From assembly GCA_910592005.1 (NCBI GenBank), contig CAJVPP010003517.1, positions 1 to 11,422 on the forward strand: 11,422 bases of DNA. The letters are read 5' to 3'. The notes beneath the pieces are model-generated. The model saw nothing but the letters and a program-made list of their open reading frames with translations, was not told the origin of the DNA and ran no database searches. The stretch is from Funneliformis mosseae. Lineage: Eukaryota > Glomeromycota > Glomeromycetes > Glomerales > Glomeraceae. Both the position numbers and the translations under genes were made by a program. Below are positions 1-6,279 of this stretch, in pieces (position 1 is the first letter of the stretch; the number at the start of each line of letters is the position of its first letter).

Positions 1-1388
1 CCTATACCATTTTTATAACAAAATGCTAAATTATTTATTGCAACATTATTATTATTTTCTGCAGCTTTTTGATACCAATAAAAGGCTTTTTCTAAATTCT
101 TTTCTGTTCCTTTACCATTTTCATAACAAGATGCTAAATTATTTATTGCAACATTATCATTATTTTCTGCATTTTTTTGATACCAATAAAAGGCTTTTTC
201 TAAATTATTTTCTATATCTATATGATTTTCATAACAAAATGCTAAATTATTCATTGCAACATTATTATTATTTTCTGCAGCTTTTTGATACCAATAAAAG
301 GCCTCTTCTATATTCTTTTCTGTTCCTTTACCATTTTCATAACAAATTGCTAAATTATTCATTGCATCATTATTATTATTTTCTGCAGCTTTTTGATACC
401 AATAAAAGGCCTCTTCTAAATTCTTTTCTGTTCCTTTATCATTTTCATAACATATTGCTAAATTACACATTGCAATTGCATATCCATTTTCTGCAGCTTT
501 TTGATACCAATAAAAGGCTTTTTCTAAATTTTTTTCTGTTCCTTCACCATTTTCATAAAATATTGCTAAATTATTCATTGCAACATTATCATTATTTTTT
601 GCAGTTTTTTGATACCAATAAAAGACTTTTTCTAAATCATTTTCTATACCTATACCATTTTTATAACAAAATGCTAAATTATTTATTGCAACATTATTAT
701 TATTTTCTGCAGCTTTTTGATACCAGTAAAATGATTTTTCTAAATTCCTTTCTGTTCCTTCTCCATATTCATAACAAAAAGCTAAATCATACATTGCAGA
801 TATATAGCCATTTTCTGCAGCTTTTTGATACCAATAAAAGGCTTTTTCTAAATTCTTTTCTGTTCCTTCACCATTTTCATAACAAAGCGCTAAGTTATTC
901 ATTGCAAATTTATGACCATTTTCTGCAGCTTTTTGAAACCAGTATAAAGCTTTTTCCAAATTTTCTTTGGTTCTTTCGTCTTGATAATATGAAATGCTAA
1001 GTTCATACTGCGCGCAAATAATTCCACTTTCCCCTGCTTTTTGTATCCAATAACATGCTAAAATATTATTAACATCAGTTCCAAATCCTTTTTTATAGCA
1101 TTTACCTAAATATAATTGTGCAATAGGACAATTATCTACTGTTTTTAAAAAATAATTAAATCCTTCACCATTATTTTCTTCTAAACTGAGTATATTGTAA
1201 TAAGAAAAAATTCCAAGAAAAAAAGCATATTTTGATTCATATTGATTTTCTTTAAGCCAGTTAAATATATCAACGGTAGTTTGAGTAGTAGCAGCAATAC
1301 AATTTTTAATAAATTGTTTCGTTTCTTTAAAATCTTCAACCTGTATTTTAATCAAAAATATGAATAATTTATCTATTAAATTAATCAT
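1..1388 (-). CDS. Sel1-like repeat (SLR) protein, N-terminal part, runs off left edge
   Basis: Translation from the ATG at 1386-1388 stays open for 462 codons to the window edge. After a helical N-terminal segment (about residues 1-75) come two degenerate repeats, then nine 36-residue units whose DNA period is exactly 108 bp (equivalent Ala codons near 61, 169, 277, 385, 493, 601, 709, 817, 925, with a tenth near 1033). The unit has the Sel1 signature NLAxCYENGxGTEKN followed by EKAFYWYQKAAEN. Sel1 repeats form paired helices in a solenoid that binds partner proteins; no enzyme is implied. In Glomeromycotina such repeats are abundant and often follow a kinase domain; none is seen here. An in-frame TAA lies three codons upstream of the ATG, supporting this start, but the AG at 1391-1392 could be a splice acceptor for an unseen 5' exon. 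The C-terminus is outside the window. Family call is sure; partner and function are unknown. Confidence 0.93.
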   Translation of the reverse strand, partial: MINLIDKLFIFLIKIQVEDFKETKQFIKNCIAATTQTTVDIFNWLKENQYESKYAFFLGIFSYYNILSLEENNGEGFNYFLKTVDNCPIAQLYLGKCYKKGFGTDVNNILACYWIQKAGESGIICAQYELSISYYQDERTKENLEKALYWFQKAAENGHKFAMNNLALCYENGEGTEKNLEKAFYWYQKAAENGYISAMYDLAFCYEYGEGTERNLEKSFYWYQKAAENNNNVAINNLAFCYKNGIGIENDLEKVFYWYQKTAKNNDNVAMNNLAIFYENGEGTEKNLEKAFYWYQKAAENGYAIAMCNLAICYENDKGTEKNLEEAFYWYQKAAENNNNDAMNNLAICYENGKGTEKNIEEAFYWYQKAAENNNNVAMNNLAFCYENHIDIENNLEKAFYWYQKNAENNDNVAINNLASCYENGKGTEKNLEKAFYWYQKAAENNNNVAINNLAFCYKNGI

Positions 1389-1441
1389 TTCTGATTTTTA
1401 TAGTTGAACAAAATAAACGAGAAAATTTTAATTTTATTCGG

Positions 1442-1613
1442 AAAATCGGTCTAAAATTCTTTCTTAAACAATTAACTTAGTTACAAAATACTAAATGGGT
1501 AAAAAATATATATATATTTATTATGCTAAAATCGGTCTAAAGTCCTTTCTTAAACAATTGATTTGGTTGCATAATACTAATTAGGTAAATAAAAAAATAT
1601 TTATTTATTTACT
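1442..1613. repeat. Diverged 86-bp tandem duplication upstream of the Sel1 gene
   Basis: Two adjacent copies (1442-1527 and 1528-1613) both begin AAAATCGGTCTAAA and share CTTTCTTAAACAATT and TACTAA at the same offsets. Over the first 61 positions I count about nine mismatches, mostly transitions; the remaining AT-rich part is looser. The pair starts 54 bp upstream of the Sel1 start codon, so it occupies the likely promoter or 5' leader of that gene. Whether it affects expression is not visible from the sequence. Confidence 0.75.
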
Positions 1614-1679
1614 CCGAAGTATCATGCAATGTACGACAGAATTTGCAATTTTCTTTGTAGGAATGCATAATTTGTGATC

Positions 1680-1693
1680 ATGTTGATCAACAT
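1680..1693. repeat. Perfect 14-bp palindrome
   Basis: ATGTTGATCAACAT is identical to its reverse complement. It could be a dimeric protein-binding site or a chance event in AT-rich DNA. No gene start lies close by, so no role is assigned. Confidence 0.4.
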
Positions 1694-1936
1694 TGTACAT
1701 GAGTGTGTTGACTAGAATTAAAATTAGTATTGTAGTCAGGATTAGGTAGTGCCGGTATCCACCAATATTAGAAATTATATCGATATACAATAAATTTTCT
1801 AATTCAAGCCTTTTTGGAAATAATTAATGCAATATTTTTTTGGCCACCGAAATTATTTTTTCATTATCTAATTAAGTAATATACGACTCTTTATGTAAGG
1901 TTATTTTTTAGGATGGTAACGGTCGATCATGGTAAG

Positions 1937-1959
1937 GGCCGACCGACCGGTTGACCGGC
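1937..1959. other. GC-rich patch built on GACCG repeats
   Basis: Within DNA of very low GC this short stretch is mostly G and C: GGCCGACCGACCGG followed by TTGACCGGC. It contains three GACCG units and the palindrome ACCGGT, and an upstream CGGTCG (1919-1924) could pair with CGACCG (1943-1948). It looks like part of a dispersed repeat or a structured element, but no ends or target duplication can be defined. Confidence 0.35.
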
Positions 1960-2402
1960 TTATTAGAAATTTTGAATTGAGCACAATGTGATAAATTTAA
2001 TCTTTTAATATAACTAACCTTGTTCTCATATATATATTTGGTTTTAATTATTTTATTTAGGCTTACTTCCCCATGCCAATTCCTTCTCATTAAATGTTTA
2101 ACTTAATACTTTGTGGCGCAATTTTATTGCGTACTTCAAACATTAATTAAAAATTAAGATTTATTTGGGTCATTTAGATCATTTGGATTCAAGAAAATCC
2201 TGGTTTGATCTCGGCATAATCGCATAATCGTTTATTTATTTTTTATTCGTTCTTTACAAATTTTTTTAAATAAATAATTTGATTATAATATTTTGTTTTC
2301 AAAGTTAATTATTTTGATAAGTTTTTTAAAAGCTGCATTTTAGACAGAATGGGTAAAGAACAACATAATTACCGTAATTTTTTTTGGCTGCGCAAAGGCA
2401 GT

Positions 2403-2531
2403 TTATTGGTCATGCATACGAAAATATACATTACCAGTTGCTCTGTCAAATCCCGATTGCTTTGTTTCAAATAAAGCAAAGTTATGCCGAGGTTTCCTAA
2501 AAATGCTGTAAATTTTGACCAATCGATCCAT
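2403..2531 (-). CDS. Possible 42-residue protein or exon relic
   Basis: From the ATG at 2529-2531 the minus strand is open for 42 codons to TAA at 2403-2405. The translation is mixed in composition and protein-like (MDRLVKIYSIFRKPRHNFAL, ending in VYFRMHDQ), and local GC is above the surroundings. The frame stays open upstream to about 2594, but that part lies in a MITE-like inverted repeat, suggesting that a mobile element has replaced or extended its N-terminus. I recognise no domain. It may be the last exon or a fragment of a longer, decayed gene; expression is uncertain. Confidence 0.3.
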   Translation of the reverse strand: MDRLVKIYSIFRKPRHNFALFETKQSGFDRATGNVYFRMHDQ

Positions 2532-2546
2532 TGACAAAATGGGATT

Positions 2547-2661
2547 AATTAAGGCCGTTTCCTTCAATGTGCGACTCAGGTTTTTCACGCTCAAACTTTT
2601 TTTTAGCCAATCAAATCATTCAATAAATCAATGAAGGGGGTGCGTGGGAACGGCCTAAATT
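2547..2661. mobile_element. MITE-like 115-bp element with 13-bp inverted ends
   Basis: AATTAAGGCCGTT (2547-2559) and AACGGCCTAAATT (2649-2661) are inverted copies with one mismatch (12/13). Just inside, both arms also carry CCTTCAATG / CCTTCATTG-like segments. Size and structure fit a small non-autonomous DNA transposon. I cannot find a convincing target-site duplication; the AATT-like flanks may be part of the arms. It overlaps the upstream extension of the 2403-2531 reading frame. Confidence 0.4.
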
Positions 2662-2712
2662 TATTCAGAAGCACCCATTTATTTATCTATGTAACGGGTC
2701 GTTTGACCTTTA

Positions 2713-2759
2713 AAATGACCAATGACTTATGACTGGTCATTTGAATTTTTGGTCATTGG
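2713..2759. repeat. Interlocked inverted repeats of ATGACC/GGTCAT
   Basis: AAATGACCA (2713-2721) pairs perfectly with TGGTCATTT (2734-2742), and CCAATGAC (2719-2726) pairs with GTCATTGG (2752-2759). The core is the same GGTCAT motif that fills the hAT-like element at 3560-3736, so this is probably a fragment of a related, more decayed copy. No terminal repeats or target duplication could be placed around it. Confidence 0.45.
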
Positions 2760-2858
2760 CAGCTTACAATATTCTGCATATGATTATTATCGATTTTAAA
2801 ATGCGAGTTTATTTTTTCAGAGATTATGTCATTAGATCAATGAAATTCATCATACTGT

Positions 2859-3059
2859 ATTACAGACAGTTAAAAATTCAAATTATTTTTATACGCGCAG
2901 TGCGCGCATTATCAGTTACTCATAAAAGTTTTTTTTGCGCACCCTATAAAGTCGTATGCGCTATTATATGTAAAAGTAAAATAATAGTCAGCGCGGAAAT
3001 TTAAAACGATGAAAGTTGCGCAAAATTGCGCCGATCCAATTTTCATCACTGATTACAGA
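2859..3059. mobile_element. Non-autonomous hAT-type element (185 bp) with 8-bp target duplication
   Basis: The element body is 2867-3051. It starts CAGTTAAAAATT and ends AATTTTCATCACTG, whose reverse complement is CAGTGATGAAAATT, so the ends match apart from a small indel/substitution. It is flanked on both sides by an identical octamer, ATTACAGA (2859-2866 and 3052-3059). CAG...CTG ends and 8-bp duplications are hallmarks of the hAT superfamily. The interior has no coding sequence but contains eight GCGC sites, including the palindromic CGCGCAGTGCGCG at 2894-2906, remarkable in this AT-rich region and plausible as subterminal transposase-binding repeats. A reading frame spanning 2729-3004 crosses its left end and is not a gene. 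Confidence 0.7.
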
Positions 3060-3101
3060 TACTTTTTTTCAAAAAGTATGTGTTGGCATTTGCCGCAGTA
3101 A

Positions 3102-3400
3102 TTTGCAAAGTCTTACACTATTTCAAAAGTCACGAGACAGCCGATAATGACCGAGAACATTTATAAAGATTTAGAAGCCCCTGAACGTAACGATAATTCA
3201 AATTTGTATTATTCTTATAATTTTATCATATCATTAGGAATAAAAACCAAAAATCATTTTAAATAAAATGTACTATATATAAATTAATTGATCGAGATTT
3301 AGAAAAACTCAACCAAATATTTTATATCGTTGCATGTATTGAAATCGAATGAGAAATAATTCGTAGTCACTATAAAATTTCGCAATTCAGTCAGGTTTAA
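3102..3400 (+). pseudogene. Frameshifted coding relic, family unknown
   Basis: One frame is open from 3102 to the TAA at 3264-3266 and includes an ATG at 3147 (39 codons: MTENIYKDLEAPERNDNSNL and onward). A second frame then reads KLIDRDLEKLNQIFYIVACI, reaches a TGA at 3350-3352, and continues to TAA at 3398-3400 (EIIRSHYKISQFSQV). The amino-acid mix is protein-like and hydrophilic in both segments, which fits one former gene broken by a frameshift and a stop. It could instead be a small gene (3147-3266) followed by unrelated sequence. No domain is recognised. The hAT-like element at 2859-3059 lies just upstream. Confidence 0.3.
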
Positions 3401-3551
3401 AGTTGCACAATTTTTAGCTTAAAAAAATATTATTTCATCACCACCAGAAGCAGTTTCTTCGAAATTTGGACCCACGAAAAGGAATCTTTGGATCAGATTT
3501 AAGAGCGTTAAAAACCTCCATATCTAGTTCTTGGAGTAAAATTTGTCATCG

Positions 3552-3744
3552 ATTGCGTGCAGTGATGGCAAGAGACCCAAATGACCTCAAATGACTCAAA
3601 TGACTGGTCATGGGTCATTTCAACATTATGACCAGGTCATTTAGTTTTCATAAATATTTCAAATGACCAGGTCATTCGAAGGTCATTCAGAGGTCATTTC
3701 AAAATTGCCAAATGATCTGGTCATTTGCCATCACTGATTTCGTG
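3552..3744. mobile_element. Non-autonomous hAT-type element (177 bp) packed with GGTCAT motifs
   Basis: The body is 3560-3736. Perfect 12-bp terminal inverted repeats, CAGTGATGGCAA and TTGCCATCACTG, bound it. The flanking octamers are ATTGCGTG (3552-3559) and ATTTCGTG (3737-3744), 7 of 8 identical, as expected for an aged 8-bp target duplication of the hAT superfamily. The interior is non-coding and holds ten copies of GGTCAT/ATGACC, including two palindromes ATGACCAGGTCAT (3628-3640, 3663-3675). Such clustered subterminal motifs are typical transposase-binding sites in hAT elements. Removal of the body plus one octamer would rejoin the flanks. No transposase source is in the window. Confidence 0.82.
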
Positions 3745-3972
3745 TGTCCCACAAAAGTTTAAAATAAATTTTTATAAAGAAATTAAACTTTTATTTTTAA
3801 TAAAAAGAAAAAAAGTAAATTAAATTGCATGAATATACAGTAATTGCATTTATTTCAGCAATAAGGTTGGGTAGGATTGTATTCAGCGAGAATTCTAAAA
3901 ACGGGAATTTCAATTAGTATCATTTATAATATTTTTAAAAAGCAGAATCTTCTTGATTTCCCCCTATTTTTA
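3745..3972. other. AT-rich spacer
   Basis: I find no gene, repeat or clear signal here. It separates the hAT-like element from the 3' end of the small peptide gene on the minus strand and so may include that gene's 3' untranslated region. Confidence 0.4.
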
Positions 3973-4140
3973 CTAACCATCAGCAGAATCCTGTAGTCGT
4001 TCAGAACCAATAGTCAAAGGTACTGGACCTGATCCTTCAATATTAACAAGATTTGGGTTCACCAGTTCCTTGTGGTGAAGGAGAAGAATAAAATAAGGTA
4101 ACAAAATTGCAATAATCAAAGCAAAAGTAATAGATTTCAT
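3973..4140 (-). CDS. Small peptide with N-terminal hydrophobic leader (55 aa), candidate secreted peptide
   Basis: ATG at 4138-4140, TAG at 3973-3975, 55 codons without interruption. Residues 1-21 (MKSITFALIIAILLPYFILL and one more Leu) have the lysine-then-hydrophobic layout of a signal peptide or a single membrane anchor. The remaining 34 residues are polar and acidic and contain EGSGPVPLTIG (35-45) and a C-terminal ERLQDSADG. There are no cysteines. The minus-strand sequence just upstream, CTTTATATTTCAACTAC, could serve as a short leader with a TATA-like element. The SGPxPL core (37-42) is reminiscent of plant-type CLE peptides, which mycorrhizal fungi are known to encode, but the expected Arg, first Pro and His positions do not match, so this is only a hint. 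It may equally be a small membrane protein or an orphan. Confidence 0.55.
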   Translation of the reverse strand: MKSITFALIIAILLPYFILLLHHKELVNPNLVNIEGSGPVPLTIGSERLQDSADG

Positions 4141-4667
4141 TTTTATTGTAGTTGAAATATAAAGGGTAAAAAGGAAAAACAGCTAATTTTCTTCGATTCT
4201 ATGGCCTTTTTTTTTTTAAAAAAAAAAATATTTTCGCACACCATTCGCGTATGTCTGCTCTGACGTGACTTTTATGAAAGACTAGATTTTATCGATCGAT
4301 AAATTTAAAAAAACTTAGCCTCAAAAATTTTAAAGTGATTTTAGGCTAAGTGTCCTGTTATTTTAATTGAAAAATTAGCAAATTTCTTGTTAAATTATTT
4401 ATCATCGTATTCCTTAAAATGATCAAATGCATGGATTAGAAATTTTAATAAATATTTTGGTTAAAAATTAAGAATTAGTCATTTAGGAATAGGCGAAGTT
4501 AAACGAAAAATTTTAAAATGAATAACTATCACAAAAGTATACGTAAATTTATTTTAAAATAAAAATGAAAATAAGAATAAAAATAAAAGACTGGCTAAGT
4601 GAAAAAAGAAACATATCACCATTAAATCTTATCTAGTCACTAATATTCTTAAATTCGATCCTATTAG
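4141..4667. other. Non-coding stretch upstream of the small peptide gene, with hairpins
   Basis: No gene is visible. Noted structures: an adjoining T11 and A11 run at about 4207-4228; a perfect 16-bp palindrome TTTATCGATCGATAAA at 4288-4303; and a hairpin at 4314-4350 with arms CTTAGCCT and AGGCTAAG, extended by four A-T pairs after a bulged C. The first part must hold the promoter of the minus-strand peptide gene starting at 4140. Confidence 0.4.
4314..4350. repeat. Hairpin, 8-bp stem extended past a bulge
   Basis: CTTAGCCT (4314-4321) and AGGCTAAG (4343-4350) are perfect inverted copies, and AAAA/TTTT inside can lengthen the stem to 12 bp with one bulged C. It is not followed by a T run that would suggest a bacterial-type terminator, and none is expected in a fungus. 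No function is assigned. Confidence 0.4.
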
Positions 4668-4847
4668 AAAGATAGCGATTATTACACAATTGCAATCACA
4701 CATGGTTTCGATTTTTTTCATGCTTGGTGGTTAGATTACGAACCAACATTTTTACACGAAACAAAAAAAAAAAGACATACTCTTGAATTATATTCTTTCC
4801 ATCCACGTTTCAAAACGAAATCAATTTTAACGTTTATAATTACGTGA
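4668..4847 (+). CDS. Coding-like terminal exon candidate (59 codons)
   Basis: The frame beginning directly after CTATTAG (AG at 4666-4667) is open for 59 codons to TGA at 4845-4847. The translation looks like real protein: KDSDYYTIAITHGFDFFHAW continuing with W-L-D-Y-E-P and later ELYSFHPRFK. There is no ATG at its start, so if real it is a 3' exon; CACTAAT about 25 nt before the AG would be a suitable branch site. No upstream partner exon is obvious. Against it, the minus strand over the same DNA also reads plausibly for about 40 codons (including NVKIDFVLKRGWKEYNSRV). I recognise no family. Confidence 0.25.
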   Translation, partial: KDSDYYTIAITHGFDFFHAWWLDYEPTFLHETKKKRHTLELYSFHPRFKTKSILTFIIT

Positions 4848-5385
4848 AATAATGGTTAATTCGAACAAATACCAACTTTTATCGGGCGGTATGATTGCCC
4901 GATTTGTTAAATAGTCTAATTCAGTTTCCATCGATAAATATACTCGTCGTGTTTTAATATCATGTCATCAGGAATTTTTAAGTTTATCGGTAATTATCAC
5001 ATTTAATTAACGAAATCAGACAAATTATCTAATTAAACACCGATAAAAAATTGATATCACGTTGCTTTATAATAATAATGTATAAAATATGTACGATATT
5101 CCGATCGGGGTTAATTAAACGTCATTTTTAATGAAGTGATAAAAATGAATAAAATCAGGTTACGGGACCCCTCCAACAAAAATATTTTTGATTCATATTA
5201 TGTATGAACTTTATTTAGTTAAATTTTTATAGTCGATTATCTTTTTAACAAGTCAAGCAATTAGGCCCTCTTTTTTGTGTAACATCAGTCAAAAAATCTA
5301 AAATTAAATTTATTCAAAAAGTTAAAAAAAGTTTCGGACCCAATTAGAATATTTATTTCAGCGAGTACAGATTATCTTGGAGTAA
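4848..5385. other. Non-coding stretch with two inverted repeats
   Basis: No gene is supported. ATCGGGC (4881-4887) and GCCCGAT (4897-4903) form a 7-bp GC-rich stem around a 9-nt loop, and TTTATCGGT (4983-4991) and ACCGATAAA (5039-5047) form a wider inverted repeat. The part nearest 5386 could be the 5' region of the small ORF that follows. Confidence 0.35.
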
Positions 5386-5475
5386 ATGGAAAAAATTTTA
5401 GGACAATTAGGTTTATGCTTATTCCTTGTGATAATGTTTATGTCCAATGCACTAACTATAAATTACGCCCTATAA
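5386..5475 (+). CDS. 29-residue signal-peptide-like ORF or first exon
   Basis: ATG at 5386-5388, TAA at 5473-5475, with an in-frame TAA directly before the ATG. The product, starting MEKILGQLGLCLFLVIMFMS and ending ALTINYAL, has the charge, hydrophobic core and small-residue end of a signal peptide (plausible cleavage after SNA) but leaves almost no mature protein. It could be a very short secreted peptide, the first exon of a spliced gene whose donor I cannot place before the stop, or chance. No partner exon is clearly in phase downstream. Confidence 0.25.
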   Translation: MEKILGQLGLCLFLVIMFMSNALTINYAL

Positions 5476-5575
5476 AGTACAAAATCTATTTAAAATGATT
5501 TTGTCACGTGAATATAGGATTACCAAGCGTAAAATATTTTTATTTTTTTTTTTATTTATTTAAGTAGACAAACAA

Positions 5576-5940
5576 TATATACAGTATATGCACCTGACAT
5601 TTATAATATTGGACACACAACTTTCCAAATGATCTATTTCATTTAGATTTCGCTTGCATATCTGGCAATCTCATTTGACATATTTGGTCTGTATACTAGA
5701 AGGATTCTTGAATCTTATGACCTGGTCTATGCATCAAGTGACATAAGTTGGTTGCACACGCACAATACTTTACAAAATTTTTGAATTTATTCTATCATGG
5801 AATCTTCCATCTTTCACGGTCTTTATTTGTCCAATCATGGTTTAATGATTCGAACTATCAAGTTTCTTTTACGGTCAATTTCCTAACATTGAACTCGTAT
5901 GCTCAATAAAAATGGAAGCAGATAACGTCTTATGATCTAT
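5576..5940. pseudogene. Decayed coding block, strand undecided
   Basis: Base composition is richer in GC than the flanks and long frames are broken only by a few stops. On the minus strand one frame includes HDWTNKDRERWKIP, then VKYCACATNLCHLMHRPGHK and YTDQICQMRLPDMQ, interrupted by TGA/TAG codons. Another minus frame has a CxxC...HxxxC pattern (CQICKRNLNEIDHLESC). On the plus strand one frame reads RILESYDLVYASSDISWLHT with two stops in about 105 codons. I take this as a former coding sequence, possibly from a transposon, but cannot decide strand or family. Confidence 0.3.
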
Positions 5941-6158
5941 AGATCCTTCTTATCAAAACTGATTGTATTCAGAGTCTAAACAACAAAAAAAAAAAAAGAG
6001 AAAAAAGAAACAGATTTTTTGAAAATTTAATATAAAATGACCAATACTTTGACATTATCATTTTCTTTTGTTTATAAAAGCGCAAAAAAAAAAAAAATAA
6101 TAATAATATAAAAAATATAAAAAAAAATAAAAAGTTCAATTGCACGTAAAAAAAAGCT
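5941..6158. other. A-rich tract upstream of the spliced gene
   Basis: Long A runs dominate, so the reverse strand encodes only a Phe/Leu-rich artefact. The tract probably contains the promoter or leader of the gene at 6280-6899 (or of its possible first exon at 6159), but no TATA element stands out. Confidence 0.35.
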
Positions 6159-6279
6159 ATGAAAATGAAAACACTTATCGTATTTCTCATGTTGCACCGT
6201 ACTGTACACCAATTTAAATAATTTTTATATTGCTTTTACATAAAAAATTTAAACAATTTTTGATAAATATTAGGTACTT

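Larger units (their letters stand above)
1614..2402. other. Intergenic stretch with palindrome, GC island and a weak coding relic
   Basis: I see no intact gene here. Minus-strand translation of about 1614-1770 reads like protein (it includes WWIPALPNPDYNTNF and, later, CKFCRTLHDTSE) but has two internal stops, so at best it is a dead exon. A perfect 14-bp palindrome and a GC-rich patch are listed separately. The rest is AT-rich with no motif I can name. A short tandem of CATAATCG occurs near 2213-2230. Confidence 0.4.

Noticed and set aside
23..1000. A 325-codon open frame on the plus strand across the Sel1 array.
   Set aside because: It is the antisense of the Sel1 repeats. The 108-bp unit is a multiple of three, so any antisense frame lacking a stop in one unit stays open through all of them. 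Its Phe/Leu/Tyr/His-rich text has no family resemblance.
1..1100. Regular 108-bp repeats considered as a CRISPR array or satellite.
   Set aside because: The repeats are coding, have no unique spacers, and translate to canonical Sel1 units.
1605..1790. 61-codon minus-strand frame rich in Ile/Leu.
   Set aside because: No ATG near its start, composition typical of AT-rich noise; another frame over the same DNA looks more protein-like but has stops.
1908..2090. 60-codon minus-strand frame covering the GC-rich patch.
   Set aside because: No recognisable domain and it is dominated by AT-rich codons; the GC patch is better explained as a repeat fragment.
2729..3004. A 91-codon plus-strand frame.
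   Set aside because: It begins in the GGTCAT inverted repeat and runs across the left end and into the body of the hAT-type element; composition is not protein-like.
2115..3032. GGCGCAATTTT (2115-2125) and its inverse (3022-3032) as ends of a 918-bp transposon.
   Set aside because: There is no flanking duplication, similarity stops after 11 bp, and the right copy is internal to the better-supported element at 2867-3051.
3560..3736. AGGTCA-like sites read as nuclear-receptor half-sites.
   Set aside because: Nuclear receptors are an animal family, and the motifs are fully contained within a transposon body with terminal repeats and a target duplication.
4650..4665. ATTCGATCC as a tRNA B-box.
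   Set aside because: No matching A-box, cloverleaf or acceptor stem can be built around it.
5969..6190. Phe/Leu-rich minus-strand frame of 73 codons.
   Set aside because: It is the translation of A-runs on the other strand; low-complexity artefact.
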